Assembly: GCF_021513275.1 (NCBI RefSeq)
Contig: NZ_CP090978.1
Span: forward strand, 372,001-436,000
Length of the DNA stretch: 64,000 bases
Reading direction: 5' to 3'
Origin: Paenibacillus hexagrammi
Lineage (GTDB): Bacteria; Bacillota; Bacilli; Paenibacillales; NBRC-103111
This document shows, piece by piece, positions 45,519 to 54,984 of the stretch. The translations under genes and the position numbers were made by a program. Every line of letters starts with the position of its first letter. Position 1 is the first letter of the stretch. The notes below the pieces were generated by a model. The model had not been told where the DNA came from and did no database searches. It worked only from the letters and a program-made list of their open reading frames with translations.

Positions 45519-46651
45519 TTACTTCACCGCTTGGTCGGCGAACCAACGCTTGATTTCGCCCTCATGACCGCCAGCCCAGGAAGGATCGGCCACAACCAGC
45601 TTGGCGTTAGCGGCACGGTCTTTCTTTGTCGTTACATCTTTCACGGAAGGCTCGAAGTAGCTCTCTTCTCCTTATCGATCAAGGTCTGCTGTGTCTTCGG
45701 ATCGAGCAGGAATTCGATGAACGCCTTGGCTGCTTCGGCGTGTTTCGTGTTTTTTTGAATGGCAGCGACACGAACCGATGCCGGCGCGCCTTCCTCCGGC
45801 CAAATGATATCAACAGGCTGGCCTTGATTTTTCATGATGTACGCGTTGCTTTCCTGGAGGGCGGCCGCCTTGATCTCGCCACTTGTAAGAGCTTTGGCAA
45901 CGTTGGGGTTTTTGGGATATACGTGCAGTCCGTTCTTCATTAAGCTTTCAAAATATTGCTTGCCCGCATCCATGCCTTGAGCTTGGAAGAACCAGGCGAC
46001 GAAGGGATAGGCCGGGGCAGCGACAGCAGGGTCTGCCATGCCGATGGAGCCTTTGAATGTCGCGCTTGCGAGCTCTTTCCATGTTTTCGGTGCCGTATTG
46101 GCATTGAACGCTTTAGTGTTGTAAACGATAACCGAAGCGGCATGAGCGCCGGTTGGCACATAGCTGTTCGTGGAAGGTACGAATTGTTTCGCGAAATCGG
46201 TCAGGTTACCGATATTTTGGGGCTTCCAGTTTTCGAGCAGCTGTCCATCCTTACCCATCTTATCGATCGTAGGCATAGCATCCATCCAGACAACGTCCCA
46301 GTGCGGGTTGCCTTTCTCAGCTTCAAGTCGCGAAGAAATCTCCGCACCGTTACCGGTAACCAGCTCCAGCTTGTAGCCGGTCGCCTGCTCAAACATCGGC
46401 TTGATGATTTCATCAAAGTCGTTCAAATACACGACCAGCGGCTCGTCCGTTTTCTGGGCCGGTTCCTCCGTATTGGGCTTCTCACTTGCAGCAGGTGTGC
46501 TCGCTGCAGCCTTGCTCGGCTCTGCAGTGGCATCCGCAGCAGGCTTGCTGGAAGCCCCCTCTGTGCTGCCGCAGGCAACAGTTGTAAGCATCATGGCATT
46601 GATGAGTAAGAGTGAAGCCCATTTTTTTCTAGACGAAAGATTGACTAACAT
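45519..46651 (-). CDS. ABC transporter substrate-binding lipoprotein (Fe/AEP type), frameshifted near C-terminus
   Basis: ATG 46651 with GGAGGGG 8 nt upstream. Lipobox LTTVAC. The body is an iron- or phosphonate-type binding protein (GNPHWDVVWMDAMPTIDKM; SYVPTGAHAASVIVYNTKA; GSIGMADPAVAAPAYPFVA). The frame as written stops at 45641 (LPSSTAR-like nonsense tail, read as RATSSLP). Two extra bases in an AG repeat at about 45655 explain this: the other frame continues YFEPSVKDVTTKKDRAANA to WFADQAVK, stop at 45519, giving the usual length of about 375 residues and a gap of 4 nt to the permease. Divergent from a LysR gene. Confidence 0.83.
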
Positions 46652-46718
46652 ATGAAGTACCCCTCCATGAATTTAAGTTTTCTCCTATTTAGATTAATGG
46701 AAGTTTGTCAATGAAAGG

Positions 46719-46733
46719 TTATCGCAATGATAA
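46719..46733. promoter_or_regulatory. Candidate LysR binding site (T-N11-A dyad)
   Basis: TTATC-GCAAT-GATAA is a perfect 5-bp dyad that contains a T-N11-A motif. It sits midway between the divergent LysR and binding-protein genes, where LysR-type regulators normally bind. Confidence 0.5.
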
Positions 46734-46810
46734 GATTAAGTTAAATATCGTCTATACATATTGATAAAACCATAGATAACTTCTATATTACGGGGAGGAG
46801 GGATTCGAGA

Positions 46811-47725
46811 ATGAACTTTCAGCAATTGCGTGTTTTTGTCCATGCCGCCCGTTGCTCAACCTTGACAGAAGCCGCTGAGCAGCTGGATCTCAAGCAGCCG
46901 ACAGTCAGCTTTCATCTGAAAAAACTGGAAGAAGACCTTGGCGTCGAGCTGTTCCGCAAACAGCTGCGCCACCTGCAGTTGACGGAAACCGGCCAGGCGT
47001 TGTTTCCCTTCGCTAGGCGTATTTATGCGTTGGTTGGTGAAGCGGAGAGGCTTATGATGGAATACAGGGAGCAAGGAAGAGGGCTGCTTAAGCTTGGGGC
47101 GAGCTATACACCCGCTACTTATTTCATGCCGCCTTATCTAGCGGATTTTCAAACGCAGTATCCACAAGTGACACCGACGCTATCCGTGAAAAAAGCGAGC
47201 AGCATTCTTATTCTTTTAAAAGAATATGAGGTTGACGTTGCCGTAGTTTCGCTGCCTCTCACCGATATAGAGGGCTTACAGCTTGTCCCGCTCGTGCAAG
47301 ACGAGCTGAAGCTGATGCTTCCGCCGGAGCACCCGCTGTCCCGGAAAGAGCATATTACGGTGTCCGATCTTAGTAAGGAGCCTTTCCTTGTCCATGAGCA
47401 TGGCTCCACCTCACGGGAGCTTTCGGAAGCCTGGGCGCGGGATAACGGCCTTCGCCTCAACATTCGGATGGAGCTTGGAGCTATAGAGACGATTAAAGAA
47501 TCCGTAAAGCACGGCATTGGAATCGGCATTTTGCCGCTGCGCAGCGTCGAGAAGGAAATTCAGCGCGGTGAGCTGATCATGCGCAACCTGCCCGGTTACG
47601 TAAACAGGCGGCATATTTGTCTTGTCTTCCGGGATGAGGAGGTTATGCCCTATCAGGTGCGAACGTTTATTCAATTTATGCGAAGCCGATGCAGCCTGCC
47701 AGGTTCGCATGTCCAATCCATATAA
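46811..47725 (+). CDS. LysR-family transcriptional regulator
   Basis: 304 residues, full length. The N-terminal winged helix (NFQQLRVFVHAARCSTLTE, AAEQLDLKQPTVSFHLKKL) is followed by a periplasmic-binding-protein-like effector domain (LLKLGASYTPATYFMPPYL; GIGIGILPLRSV). Preceded by GGGGAGGAGGG. Divergent from the ABC binding-protein operon, which it probably controls in response to that operon's substrate. A CysB/CbbR-like or RbcR-like subfamily is possible from the effector domain, but this is not decisive. Confidence 0.9.
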   Translation: MNFQQLRVFVHAARCSTLTEAAEQLDLKQPTVSFHLKKLEEDLGVELFRKQLRHLQLTETGQALFPFARRIYALVGEAERLMMEYREQGRGLLKLGASYTPATYFMPPYLADFQTQYPQVTPTLSVKKASSILILLKEYEVDVAVVSLPLTDIEGLQLVPLVQDELKLMLPPEHPLSRKEHITVSDLSKEPFLVHEHGSTSRELSEAWARDNGLRLNIRMELGAIETIKESVKHGIGIGILPLRSVEKEIQRGELIMRNLPGYVNRRHICLVFRDEEVMPYQVRTFIQFMRSRCSLPGSHVQSI

Positions 47726-47756
47726 AATGGCGGCTTGACGCAGGTGCTTTCAGCCA

Positions 47757-48458
47757 TCAAGGCTTGCGTACAGCAAAGCGGCGGAAATGCTTGGTCACAG
47801 TTATAGGCCGGCTGCCGACCAGGAAGCGATGATCGCCTACCCGCCAGGTGTGCGTGCTTTTATTTTTTCTGCGAATGTACACGTAGTTGTAGGGAGAAGT
47901 CGCGTATATGGCGTAGCCTCTCTTAGTGCAATCCCTCAAAAATTTGACATCCTCACCAAGTGAAAGATCCGAGAAGCGTACATTCTTAAGGACTTCTCGC
48001 CGAAATAGGAGTGTCCCACCTTGAATGAACCCCACGAATTTTTTCTGTTCTTGAGGAGACCGGATGATGAGCCTTTTGCTGGCAGCCAAATAGACCAGGC
48101 ATGCGTGCTTGCCAAGCACCGGGCTTCTTGTACGCAGGAGCTCCCGGACTTGCTCTCTCAAATAGTACGGCGAATAATAATCGTCGTGATCAAATTTTGT
48201 AATGAGTGGATATTTGGCTCTGGATATGCCGCAATTCAAGCATTGGCCAAGCGATATCCGCCCCGGCACTTGATAGATCGTCACATTGGGAATACCAGCA
48301 GTTTTACGCCTCCATTGATTAACGTTAACTCCGTCTTTATTGATGATGATAATCAACTCTTTGCGTTTGTAACGCTGGCTGAGGTAATTGATCAGGATGT
48401 TCTTGAAAAAACGGGGCTGATTCGTACACGTGATGATGGACACTCCCGGCTTGGTCAA
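47757..48458 (-). CDS. Family 2 glycosyltransferase
   Basis: About 233 residues from TTG 48458, which has GGAGGGG 6 nt upstream; ATG 48473 is the alternative. GT-A fold: VSIITCTNQPRFFKNILIN at the N-terminus, the nucleotide-sugar/metal motif KFDHDDYYSP (DxD), and a typical acceptor region FIQGGTLLFRREVL followed by LGEDVKFLRDC. It lacks membrane helices. The basic C-terminus may bind the membrane surface. It stands alone, convergent with the LysR gene. Donor and acceptor are unknown; wall or spore-surface glycans are possible. Confidence 0.8.
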   Translation of the reverse strand: MTKPGVSIITCTNQPRFFKNILINYLSQRYKRKELIIIINKDGVNVNQWRRKTAGIPNVTIYQVPGRISLGQCLNCGISRAKYPLITKFDHDDYYSPYYLREQVRELLRTRSPVLGKHACLVYLAASKRLIIRSPQEQKKFVGFIQGGTLLFRREVLKNVRFSDLSLGEDVKFLRDCTKRGYAIYATSPYNYVYIRRKNKSTHTWRVGDHRFLVGSRPITVTKHFRRFAVRKP

Positions 48459-48473
48459 AAGTATCCCCTCCAT

Positions 48474-48777
48474 TCTCCTACTTTCTTTATTTTATGAACT
48501 TCTTGGGTACTTGCTTGGGCAATATGCTCGAAAGCTTGCTCCCCGCATCCCCTGCAAAACGACTTACAATCACACCGATTTTCCTGCTAGGATGATAAAA
48601 TTTCAACCTATTCAACTCGTTTAAATCCGACTACAATTTGATTTGCCAAGGCGTTGTCATCATTTGGATGATACAGAATGTTTCGGTTATTGCCAGTAGC
48701 AAAGACACGGCTGAGTGGACTGAGTACGTCTAAGCCTCATGAAAGCCTGTTGGGATGAAGGAGGAATAAGTTGGGTA
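48474..48777. other. Non-coding gap upstream of the giant S-layer gene
   Basis: No gene or known RNA structure identified. AAGGAGG at 48758-48764 is the ribosome-binding site for the following gene. The nearest in-frame ATG (48778) is 13 nt away, longer than usual; a TTG at the ideal 6 nt (48771) is out of frame, so a small indel near the start is possible. Confidence 0.5.
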
Positions 48778-51700
48778 ATGGGAATGAGTTGGTTGAAAAA
48801 GAAAAGAAAGGCTAGCGCAGGGCTGATGCTATCGGTCTTGCTGCTGACGGGCATCGTGCCGCAGGGAGTGTTCGCGGACAGCGCAGGTCAGATGGCAAGT
48901 GCCGGCTTGAGCGTTCAGGACTCGGTATATGGCAGCGGTGGGCAGTCCGTTGCGATCGACCCAAGTAGCGTTCCGGTGCTCGATCCGCTGGGTTTTGATG
49001 TAACTAACGCACATCAAGTGACGATCAGCGGCACTGCGAAGCCAGGAGCTTCCGTTCGGATCTGGTATTCCCTGAACGAGGAAGAGACTTCTGCTCTTGG
49101 GGAACCGGCGATTGCGGACGAAAATGGCAGATTTACTGTGGATGTTTCCTTGGATGATATTGGGTATGGCACGTATAACTTCTCGGCCTCATCCATTGTT
49201 GACGGACAGGAAAGCGCTCAGTCGGAGCCGATTATGTTAGAGGTGGATTGGATTGATGCAGGTTACGTCTTTGATGTGGAATGGAGCTTGCTGACTTCTA
49301 CTTTAGCGCTTCTTAGCTGGAGTCCGCCAATGGTGGAGGGAAATCCAGACCCCATTCCGAATCCGGATATTGCGGGCTACCGGGTCTATGATGACACAGC
49401 AGGAGTTAAGCTGCGTGACACTACGGAAACGCAACTGACTGTGCCGATTACGGCAGGAGCCGAGATGATCATTCGAATTACTACGGTGGATCACGCCGGC
49501 AACGAATCATCCGGAACGACGGTAACCATTGCTAGCTCGACCGATGAGAAGACGAAGCTGGCGGAACTCAATAAACCGGCATCCGATGCCGGATTTGAGG
49601 CGGTACTCAGCGGAGACGGGTCCACGGCTGTTTATACGGATGCTCCTGCCTCTACAGAAGAGCAGCGGCTCGTATTTATGGTCAGAAAGGGATTCGGCGG
49701 GTTCATGGAAAAGGATATGTTCTCTCCGACCAAGGAGGACTCCGGCCTTCCGAACGGAAGCATTCACAGCCTTCGTGTTGATGAGACCGGCGACAGGGTG
49801 GTCTTTATTTCGAATGCCACCAATCTGACTGCATCCCCAGAGCAAGCCGGTGAGCACGTCTATGTCTATGACAAGAAGAGGTCCGGATTGGAGTTACTAT
49901 CTACACCCGGTGTGGACGCTCGGGAGCCGGGGATTAGCCGGGACGGACGCTATGTCGTGTTCTCGGAGAACGGCCGGATTTATTTGATCGACCGCAACGC
50001 AGATCCTTCTGAACGGCGCAAGCTTATCAGCGAAACCGTGGACGGTTCTCCGGAGAACGGCACCAGCACAAGCGCGGCCATTAGCGGCGACGGCAAGAAG
50101 ATCGCATTCGTCTCTTCTTCTAGAAACATTAAGGGAATGCCAGCACCGTACCCGGGGGTGTTCATCTATCTTTATGATGTGAGTCAGGGAGTGGCAGTGA
50201 ATCGTTTTGCCGACCACAACCGATACGACCATTTAGAGATGGATGACGCTGGTAAGCACATCGCATATAACAGTGGATATTCATTTAACCGTGACGATGC
50301 CTATGTAATGGATGTCGATACAGGGATCGAAATGAACGTGAATGGGTCCAGAAGTGTCTGGAACAATTCGTACGATAAAGTCATGATTACCGGTGACGGA
50401 AAGCAGGTACTGGCTCAATTGACAGAAACCCCGTCAGATCGGATTAAGCACTACAGTGAGCTGTTCCAGCTGAGTGATCCGGGAAATCCTACGATTCCGG
50501 CCGGCCTCAATGAGGATACCTTCGGGGCTGCGATCGACCGTGCGGGCAAACGCATGATCTACGGACAAGAGAACGCCCTCTACGCTGCATGTTTAGCGGA
50601 TTGCGATTCTACGGACCCCGGCTCCACACTGGAATCGGCCCAATGGTCGGTAGTGAATCAGGTGGACGATCAACTGATGGCAGGTGGCATTGTAACATTG
50701 GAGGCAGGCGGGACCACGGGCCAGAGCGTTGAAGCTGTGATTTCGTATAGAACCGCTGGATCTGATGAAGTCAAGCAGAAGACAGTGACAATGTCCGAAC
50801 AACCAGCTTCACCTGGCTATTACAAAGCCACCTTCACATTGGATGACACCATAGCGGAGATTGTATCCGGCGTGGTTCAATTGGAGGGCGGTACCTCTCG
50901 CATTACCTTGGATCGTTTCCCGGTTAAGGTGGCAGGCGTACTGTCCGTGCATGTACAGACTGACAAGACCGACAGACTGGGTGGCTTAGAACTGTTCGCA
51001 GTGGATGGTAACGGGGTAGAAAAACATAAGGATATGTCCAGCAACGTGTTAGACTACCAGCTTCCGCTTAAATCCGGTGCTGTCTATACAGTGGGGATCC
51101 GTTATGGAGAAGCGGTATTGGTGAAGCAGGAAGGAGTCACATTGGCTGGAGGCCGTACTACGGCTCTCAACCTGACGCCGGAATTTTCCTCGACGTTGAA
51201 GGTGTTGGTGAATGAGCCGACTGGGCAAACACGACCGGCAGGCATTAAGGTCAAATTTACTCCTGAGGGCATGGAGCCGGTAATGATCGACATTGACTCG
51301 AAAGGAATCGCCGCTCTACCCGGCAAACTTCCGGAGGGTACATCCGTAACCGTAGAAGTCGTTCCTCCTGTAGGCTATAAGACTGGCGGAGAACGCGTCG
51401 TTCCGTTGAATCTGGGTGAGAACGAAATTTCGTTCGATCTCTTCTCGATTTTAGATTCCGTTACCAAGGTTGAAATGAAATATGACAAGACGGTTGGGCA
51501 GGGTAGCGATACGGTCCCGGTGATGGGTTCTACCGCAACCTTGGTTGTAACTGGCAAGCTCGATCTAAGCCTGCAGGCGGCGGTCATTTCCCAACAGTGG
51601 AAAGATGGCAAGCAGGAGCGGGTGGAAACACCGATAGACCTGTCAGAGACAGAGCAAGGGGGAAGCTACACCGGTACTTATCTTGTTACGGAAGGAACGG

Positions 51701-52482
51701 CAAGTATTGAATCCGTCGAGATTCTCATCGGCAGTGAACGTTTACCGGAGCCTTTTGCCATTCACAAGAATGTTGCAGGCCGTTTGAATGTAACGCTGGA
51801 TGTCCCCGAGGGCAAAGAATGGCAAGAGTGGAGAGATCCGTTCCAAGGCTCAATCGTTGAAGTTATGTATATGAACGATAAGGATTATATGAGACGGCAC
51901 TACGACTGGAAGCAGATAAAGGACAACGTTTGGAGCTACGGCTTCGATGTGCCGTATAACAACCTATCGTACAGAGTGCTTCTGTCCTATGGCTCAAGTT
52001 TGGTTCCAATGGACCTGAACGCACCGGAATTTGATTTTGGGCAAACGGCCGAGCTGAAGATTACGCCTAAATATTTCGTTCGGATCTCTGGAGATATCAA
52101 GGGTCCAAAAGGAGAGAGGGTCCGTTCGGATTATGCACTAACCGATTCGGACGGAAATGTGGTTCTCCAAGGCAATACGTATGGCAGCTACGATCTTCGT
52201 GTAACGGCTGTGAAGGATCAGGAATATACCCTGAAAGTGATACCGAACGACGTGTATTACCTTCCTAAAGAAATAAAGGTAAGTGCAAATAAAATTAACG
52301 TAGGAGCAAACGTGTCTGTTGAAACCAAGCCGTCCCGCAAACTGGAGGGAACGGTAACGGGGAACAGACGGTTCCCCGGTGCAAGCCGCTTCCGTTACAG
52401 CTATTCTAGAGGGGAGCGACAAGGCCTTCCAAGCCTATACGGGCAAGGATGGTACGTATCGTATCGACATCCCGGCAGGTAA
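48778..52482 (+). CDS. Giant S-layer protein, N-terminal segment (frameshift at 52359-52362)
   Basis: First of three frames that make one gene. From ATG 48778, about 1234 residues: signal peptide (SAGLMLSVLLLTGIVPQ, cleavage near VFADS), an Ig-like domain (QVTISGTAKPGASVRIWYS), an FN3-like domain (LALLSWSPP; ITTVDHAGNESSG), a beta-propeller of the TolB/PD40 sort (GISRDGRYVVFSENGRIYL; AAISGDGKKIAFVSSS), and repeated carboxypeptidase-regulatory-like beta-sandwiches. The last real residues are KLEGTVTG; a fourth G in GGGG (52359-52362) sends the frame into nonsense until 52482. With three G it reads on as GTDGSPVQAASVTAILEGS in the next frame. Confidence 0.83.
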   Translation: MGMSWLKKKRKASAGLMLSVLLLTGIVPQGVFADSAGQMASAGLSVQDSVYGSGGQSVAIDPSSVPVLDPLGFDVTNAHQVTISGTAKPGASVRIWYSLNEEETSALGEPAIADENGRFTVDVSLDDIGYGTYNFSASSIVDGQESAQSEPIMLEVDWIDAGYVFDVEWSLLTSTLALLSWSPPMVEGNPDPIPNPDIAGYRVYDDTAGVKLRDTTETQLTVPITAGAEMIIRITTVDHAGNESSGTTVTIASSTDEKTKLAELNKPASDAGFEAVLSGDGSTAVYTDAPASTEEQRLVFMVRKGFGGFMEKDMFSPTKEDSGLPNGSIHSLRVDETGDRVVFISNATNLTASPEQAGEHVYVYDKKRSGLELLSTPGVDAREPGISRDGRYVVFSENGRIYLIDRNADPSERRKLISETVDGSPENGTSTSAAISGDGKKIAFVSSSRNIKGMPAPYPGVFIYLYDVSQGVAVNRFADHNRYDHLEMDDAGKHIAYNSGYSFNRDDAYVMDVDTGIEMNVNGSRSVWNNSYDKVMITGDGKQVLAQLTETPSDRIKHYSELFQLSDPGNPTIPAGLNEDTFGAAIDRAGKRMIYGQENALYAACLADCDSTDPGSTLESAQWSVVNQVDDQLMAGGIVTLEAGGTTGQSVEAVISYRTAGSDEVKQKTVTMSEQPASPGYYKATFTLDDTIAEIVSGVVQLEGGTSRITLDRFPVKVAGVLSVHVQTDKTDRLGGLELFAVDGNGVEKHKDMSSNVLDYQLPLKSGAVYTVGIRYGEAVLVKQEGVTLAGGRTTALNLTPEFSSTLKVLVNEPTGQTRPAGIKVKFTPEGMEPVMIDIDSKGIAALPGKLPEGTSVTVEVVPPVGYKTGGERVVPLNLGENEISFDLFSILDSVTKVEMKYDKTVGQGSDTVPVMGSTATLVVTGKLDLSLQAAVISQQWKDGKQERVETPIDLSETEQGGSYTGTYLVTEGTASIESVEILIGSERLPEPFAIHKNVAGRLNVTLDVPEGKEWQEWRDPFQGSIVEVMYMNDKDYMRRHYDWKQIKDNVWSYGFDVPYNNLSYRVLLSYGSSLVPMDLNAPEFDFGQTAELKITPKYFVRISGDIKGPKGERVRSDYALTDSDGNVVLQGNTYGSYDLRVTAVKDQEYTLKVIPNDVYYLPKEIKVSANKINVGANVSVETKPSRKLEGTVTGNRRFPGASRFRYSYSRGERQGLPSLYGQGWYVSYRHPGR

Positions 52483-54940
52483 CGTAAAAGTACGGGCGGC
52501 ATACAGTGGGTCCAAAGGAAAGCTATCCAAGTATGTGAACGTGAGTGTGCCGGATGATGGTAACGCTACTGCGAATCTACAGCTGTTGGATTACGCCACG
52601 GTGAACTACAAGCTCTATACCGTGCTAAACGGTGTGAAGGAAGGTCCTGTCACCTTTGATTGGCGAGTAGCTTATCACTACCACATGGAAACCTCTCTTC
52701 CCATTCTCGCGTATGGACCGCCTTTCCAAGTGGCCGGTGTAGCAGGTGATAAGTTCCGCGTATGTGTAGACGGACGTGAGGGAGCGCTTCCGACAGCCTG
52801 CGATGAAGTGACGATACCCGATTCGAATCAAGCCGAGCTGGAAATGACTCTTCAAGGCATCGGCGCCCAGGTGACAGCCTCATATATCAATGAAGAAACG
52901 TCGTCAGAGAACAATGTAAATCTGCAGGTGTTTCGAATTGAGGGTGGGAAGATTGCTTACAAGAACGTGAGCTACCGCCGTATCGGCGACAAGTATTTAA
53001 TTGATATTCCTGAACCTGGAGACTACCGCTTGGTCGCTTACGGTCAGGGAGGCAAGACGGCCGTTACCGAATTTAAAGCAGCGGCTTCGGAGAACAAGGA
53101 GCTTTCACCTCAAGTACTCAGTGCCAAAGGGAAGTTTGCCGGACAGGAGGGCAATGGCATTAGTGTGTCCAGGGATATGACCACTCCAGGCGGCACGATC
53201 GTAGCCCGGGTGCTGTATACCAGCCGGGATGCGAGTCAAGTCGTGTCTGCGGAGGATGCGGAAGTGATGGTAGAGCTGCCGGATGCATTGGAATATATCC
53301 CGACTTCGCTTGTCGTGAACGGTCAACCTGCGGAGGGTACATTATCCGACGGCAAGCTGACTGTGCATGTAGGCACGATTAAGGGCGGAGTATCCGGGGC
53401 CGTTCAGTTCTCGCTGAAGGTGAAGGATCAGTCCTTGGATGATGTGACCTTCTTGGCCTCCATGCGTTATAAAGGGGCACCTGAGGAACGCCTCGGCTCG
53501 GCTGCCATCCGGCTTTCCTATGCTACGATCCAAGCGCCGGAGGTAGTTGCGAAGCAGGAGTTCACGGTCAGCGGAACCTCGTTCCCCGGCTCCAAGGTAG
53601 ACGTATACGATGGAGACGTACTGCTAGGTGAAGCGCAAGTTTCCTTACAGGGCGGCTGGGTGCTGGGAATCCGGCTTCCAGGATCGGAATTGTCCAACCA
53701 TGAGCTGCGTACCATCGTTCAAACGGGTGGACCGGGCGTAGCCGGACAAACGGCGCTTGTTCATTTTGATCCGAATGATCCTGGCTTGGAACAGATTTCG
53801 ATGCGCCAAGGTGATGGACGTGTGCAGAATTTCTTAACAGATAGCGGAGTGGCGGTATTCCCGTTCGTCTATGTGCCGGGACAGCCTTTCCAATATAAGC
53901 TTAAGTTCCGCGATCCGAGCCGTATCTCGAATGTAAAAGTCTGGATGGGGCTGGAGTCGGCCGATGCTACACTTGTGGGTAACGAGTTCGTGACTTCCAT
54001 GATCCTCAAGGGGGACCCGGGTCCGATTACAGTCACCTACGATAAGAAGGAAGTCGCGTCGGAGACACCGGCAAATCCACCAACAGAGGGAGAGCTGCGC
54101 AGCACGCTGCCTCAGAGCCTACGTAACTATCAAGTTTCTTCCGTAACGCCTCCGGGCGGTACAACACCTGATGGAACAACACTGCCTTCCAACACGGTTA
54201 GCGGGCTGATTCACATGAACGAAAATATTGATGCGAAGGTTACGATATCTCGCACCACGACGAGTGGCTCTCCAACTGACCTGGAAAAGCAGAAGATGGA
54301 AAAGACCGGCATTCAGGTGTTCGGCACCTCAACCTCACAGACCGGCGGAAGCAAATCCAGAACCTTCACCGTGAAGATGAAGGTGCCTGGAGAGGTGGCA
54401 GCAGCGTTGACAGGTGATACGAATAAGGCTTCTTCCCTGAGCAGCTTGGCCGTTGATCCGCAGGAGATTGCCCTGATTATCGAAATGCTGAACAGAGGAA
54501 CGCAAGCCTATGACCTGAGCAGCGGCATCATGTCTTTGGTTAGCCCTGGCGCCATCGAACGGATTAACGCGGATTATGAAGCGGCGTTGGCTCTCTGCGA
54601 TCCCCAAGCAGCGGAATACTATTCCGATTTTGCAATGGAAATTAAGTATGATATCGCTTGGCATGAGTTTTTCAAAAATGCGATTAACATTCTGAGTACC
54701 AAGCTGGAAGGAGTAGGGTCCCTGCTATTCTGGGCTGAATCCTATTGGGCCGGTCAGGAGCTCGATAATATTGTGAACAACGAGCTGGAAGAGCTGGAAT
54801 CGCATTTGAAGCAGTACGATTGCAAAATCAAACCATTCCCTTCCAAGCCACCTAAGAAGCCTTTAGCCAAGCCAAAATACATTTACGATCCGAGCGGATA
54901 CGTGTATGAAGGCATGACGAGCAACAGATTGGAGGAGTAA
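52379..54940 (+). CDS. Giant S-layer protein, middle segment
   Basis: Continuation of the previous frame; the listed start is only where an in-frame start codon occurs. About 850 residues: carboxypeptidase-regulatory-like domains (YTGKDGTYRIDIPAGNVKV), a DUF11-like domain (SVSRDMTTPGGTIVARV; LPDALEYIPTSLVV), an Ig-like domain (EFTVSGTSFPGSKVDVYDG), then a region ending KYIYDPSGYVYEGMTSNRL. It stops at 54940 because one G is missing near 54932-54935. With it, the chain continues as RLEGVTATALELNPDSGSW into the third frame. It would be extracellular. Confidence 0.82.
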   Translation: MQAASVTAILEGSDKAFQAYTGKDGTYRIDIPAGNVKVRAAYSGSKGKLSKYVNVSVPDDGNATANLQLLDYATVNYKLYTVLNGVKEGPVTFDWRVAYHYHMETSLPILAYGPPFQVAGVAGDKFRVCVDGREGALPTACDEVTIPDSNQAELEMTLQGIGAQVTASYINEETSSENNVNLQVFRIEGGKIAYKNVSYRRIGDKYLIDIPEPGDYRLVAYGQGGKTAVTEFKAAASENKELSPQVLSAKGKFAGQEGNGISVSRDMTTPGGTIVARVLYTSRDASQVVSAEDAEVMVELPDALEYIPTSLVVNGQPAEGTLSDGKLTVHVGTIKGGVSGAVQFSLKVKDQSLDDVTFLASMRYKGAPEERLGSAAIRLSYATIQAPEVVAKQEFTVSGTSFPGSKVDVYDGDVLLGEAQVSLQGGWVLGIRLPGSELSNHELRTIVQTGGPGVAGQTALVHFDPNDPGLEQISMRQGDGRVQNFLTDSGVAVFPFVYVPGQPFQYKLKFRDPSRISNVKVWMGLESADATLVGNEFVTSMILKGDPGPITVTYDKKEVASETPANPPTEGELRSTLPQSLRNYQVSSVTPPGGTTPDGTTLPSNTVSGLIHMNENIDAKVTISRTTTSGSPTDLEKQKMEKTGIQVFGTSTSQTGGSKSRTFTVKMKVPGEVAAALTGDTNKASSLSSLAVDPQEIALIIEMLNRGTQAYDLSSGIMSLVSPGAIERINADYEAALALCDPQAAEYYSDFAMEIKYDIAWHEFFKNAINILSTKLEGVGSLLFWAESYWAGQELDNIVNNELEELESHLKQYDCKIKPFPSKPPKKPLAKPKYIYDPSGYVYEGMTSNRLEE

Positions 54941-54984
54941 CCGCCACTGCCCTGGAGCTGAATCCGGATTCGGGCAGCTGGGAT

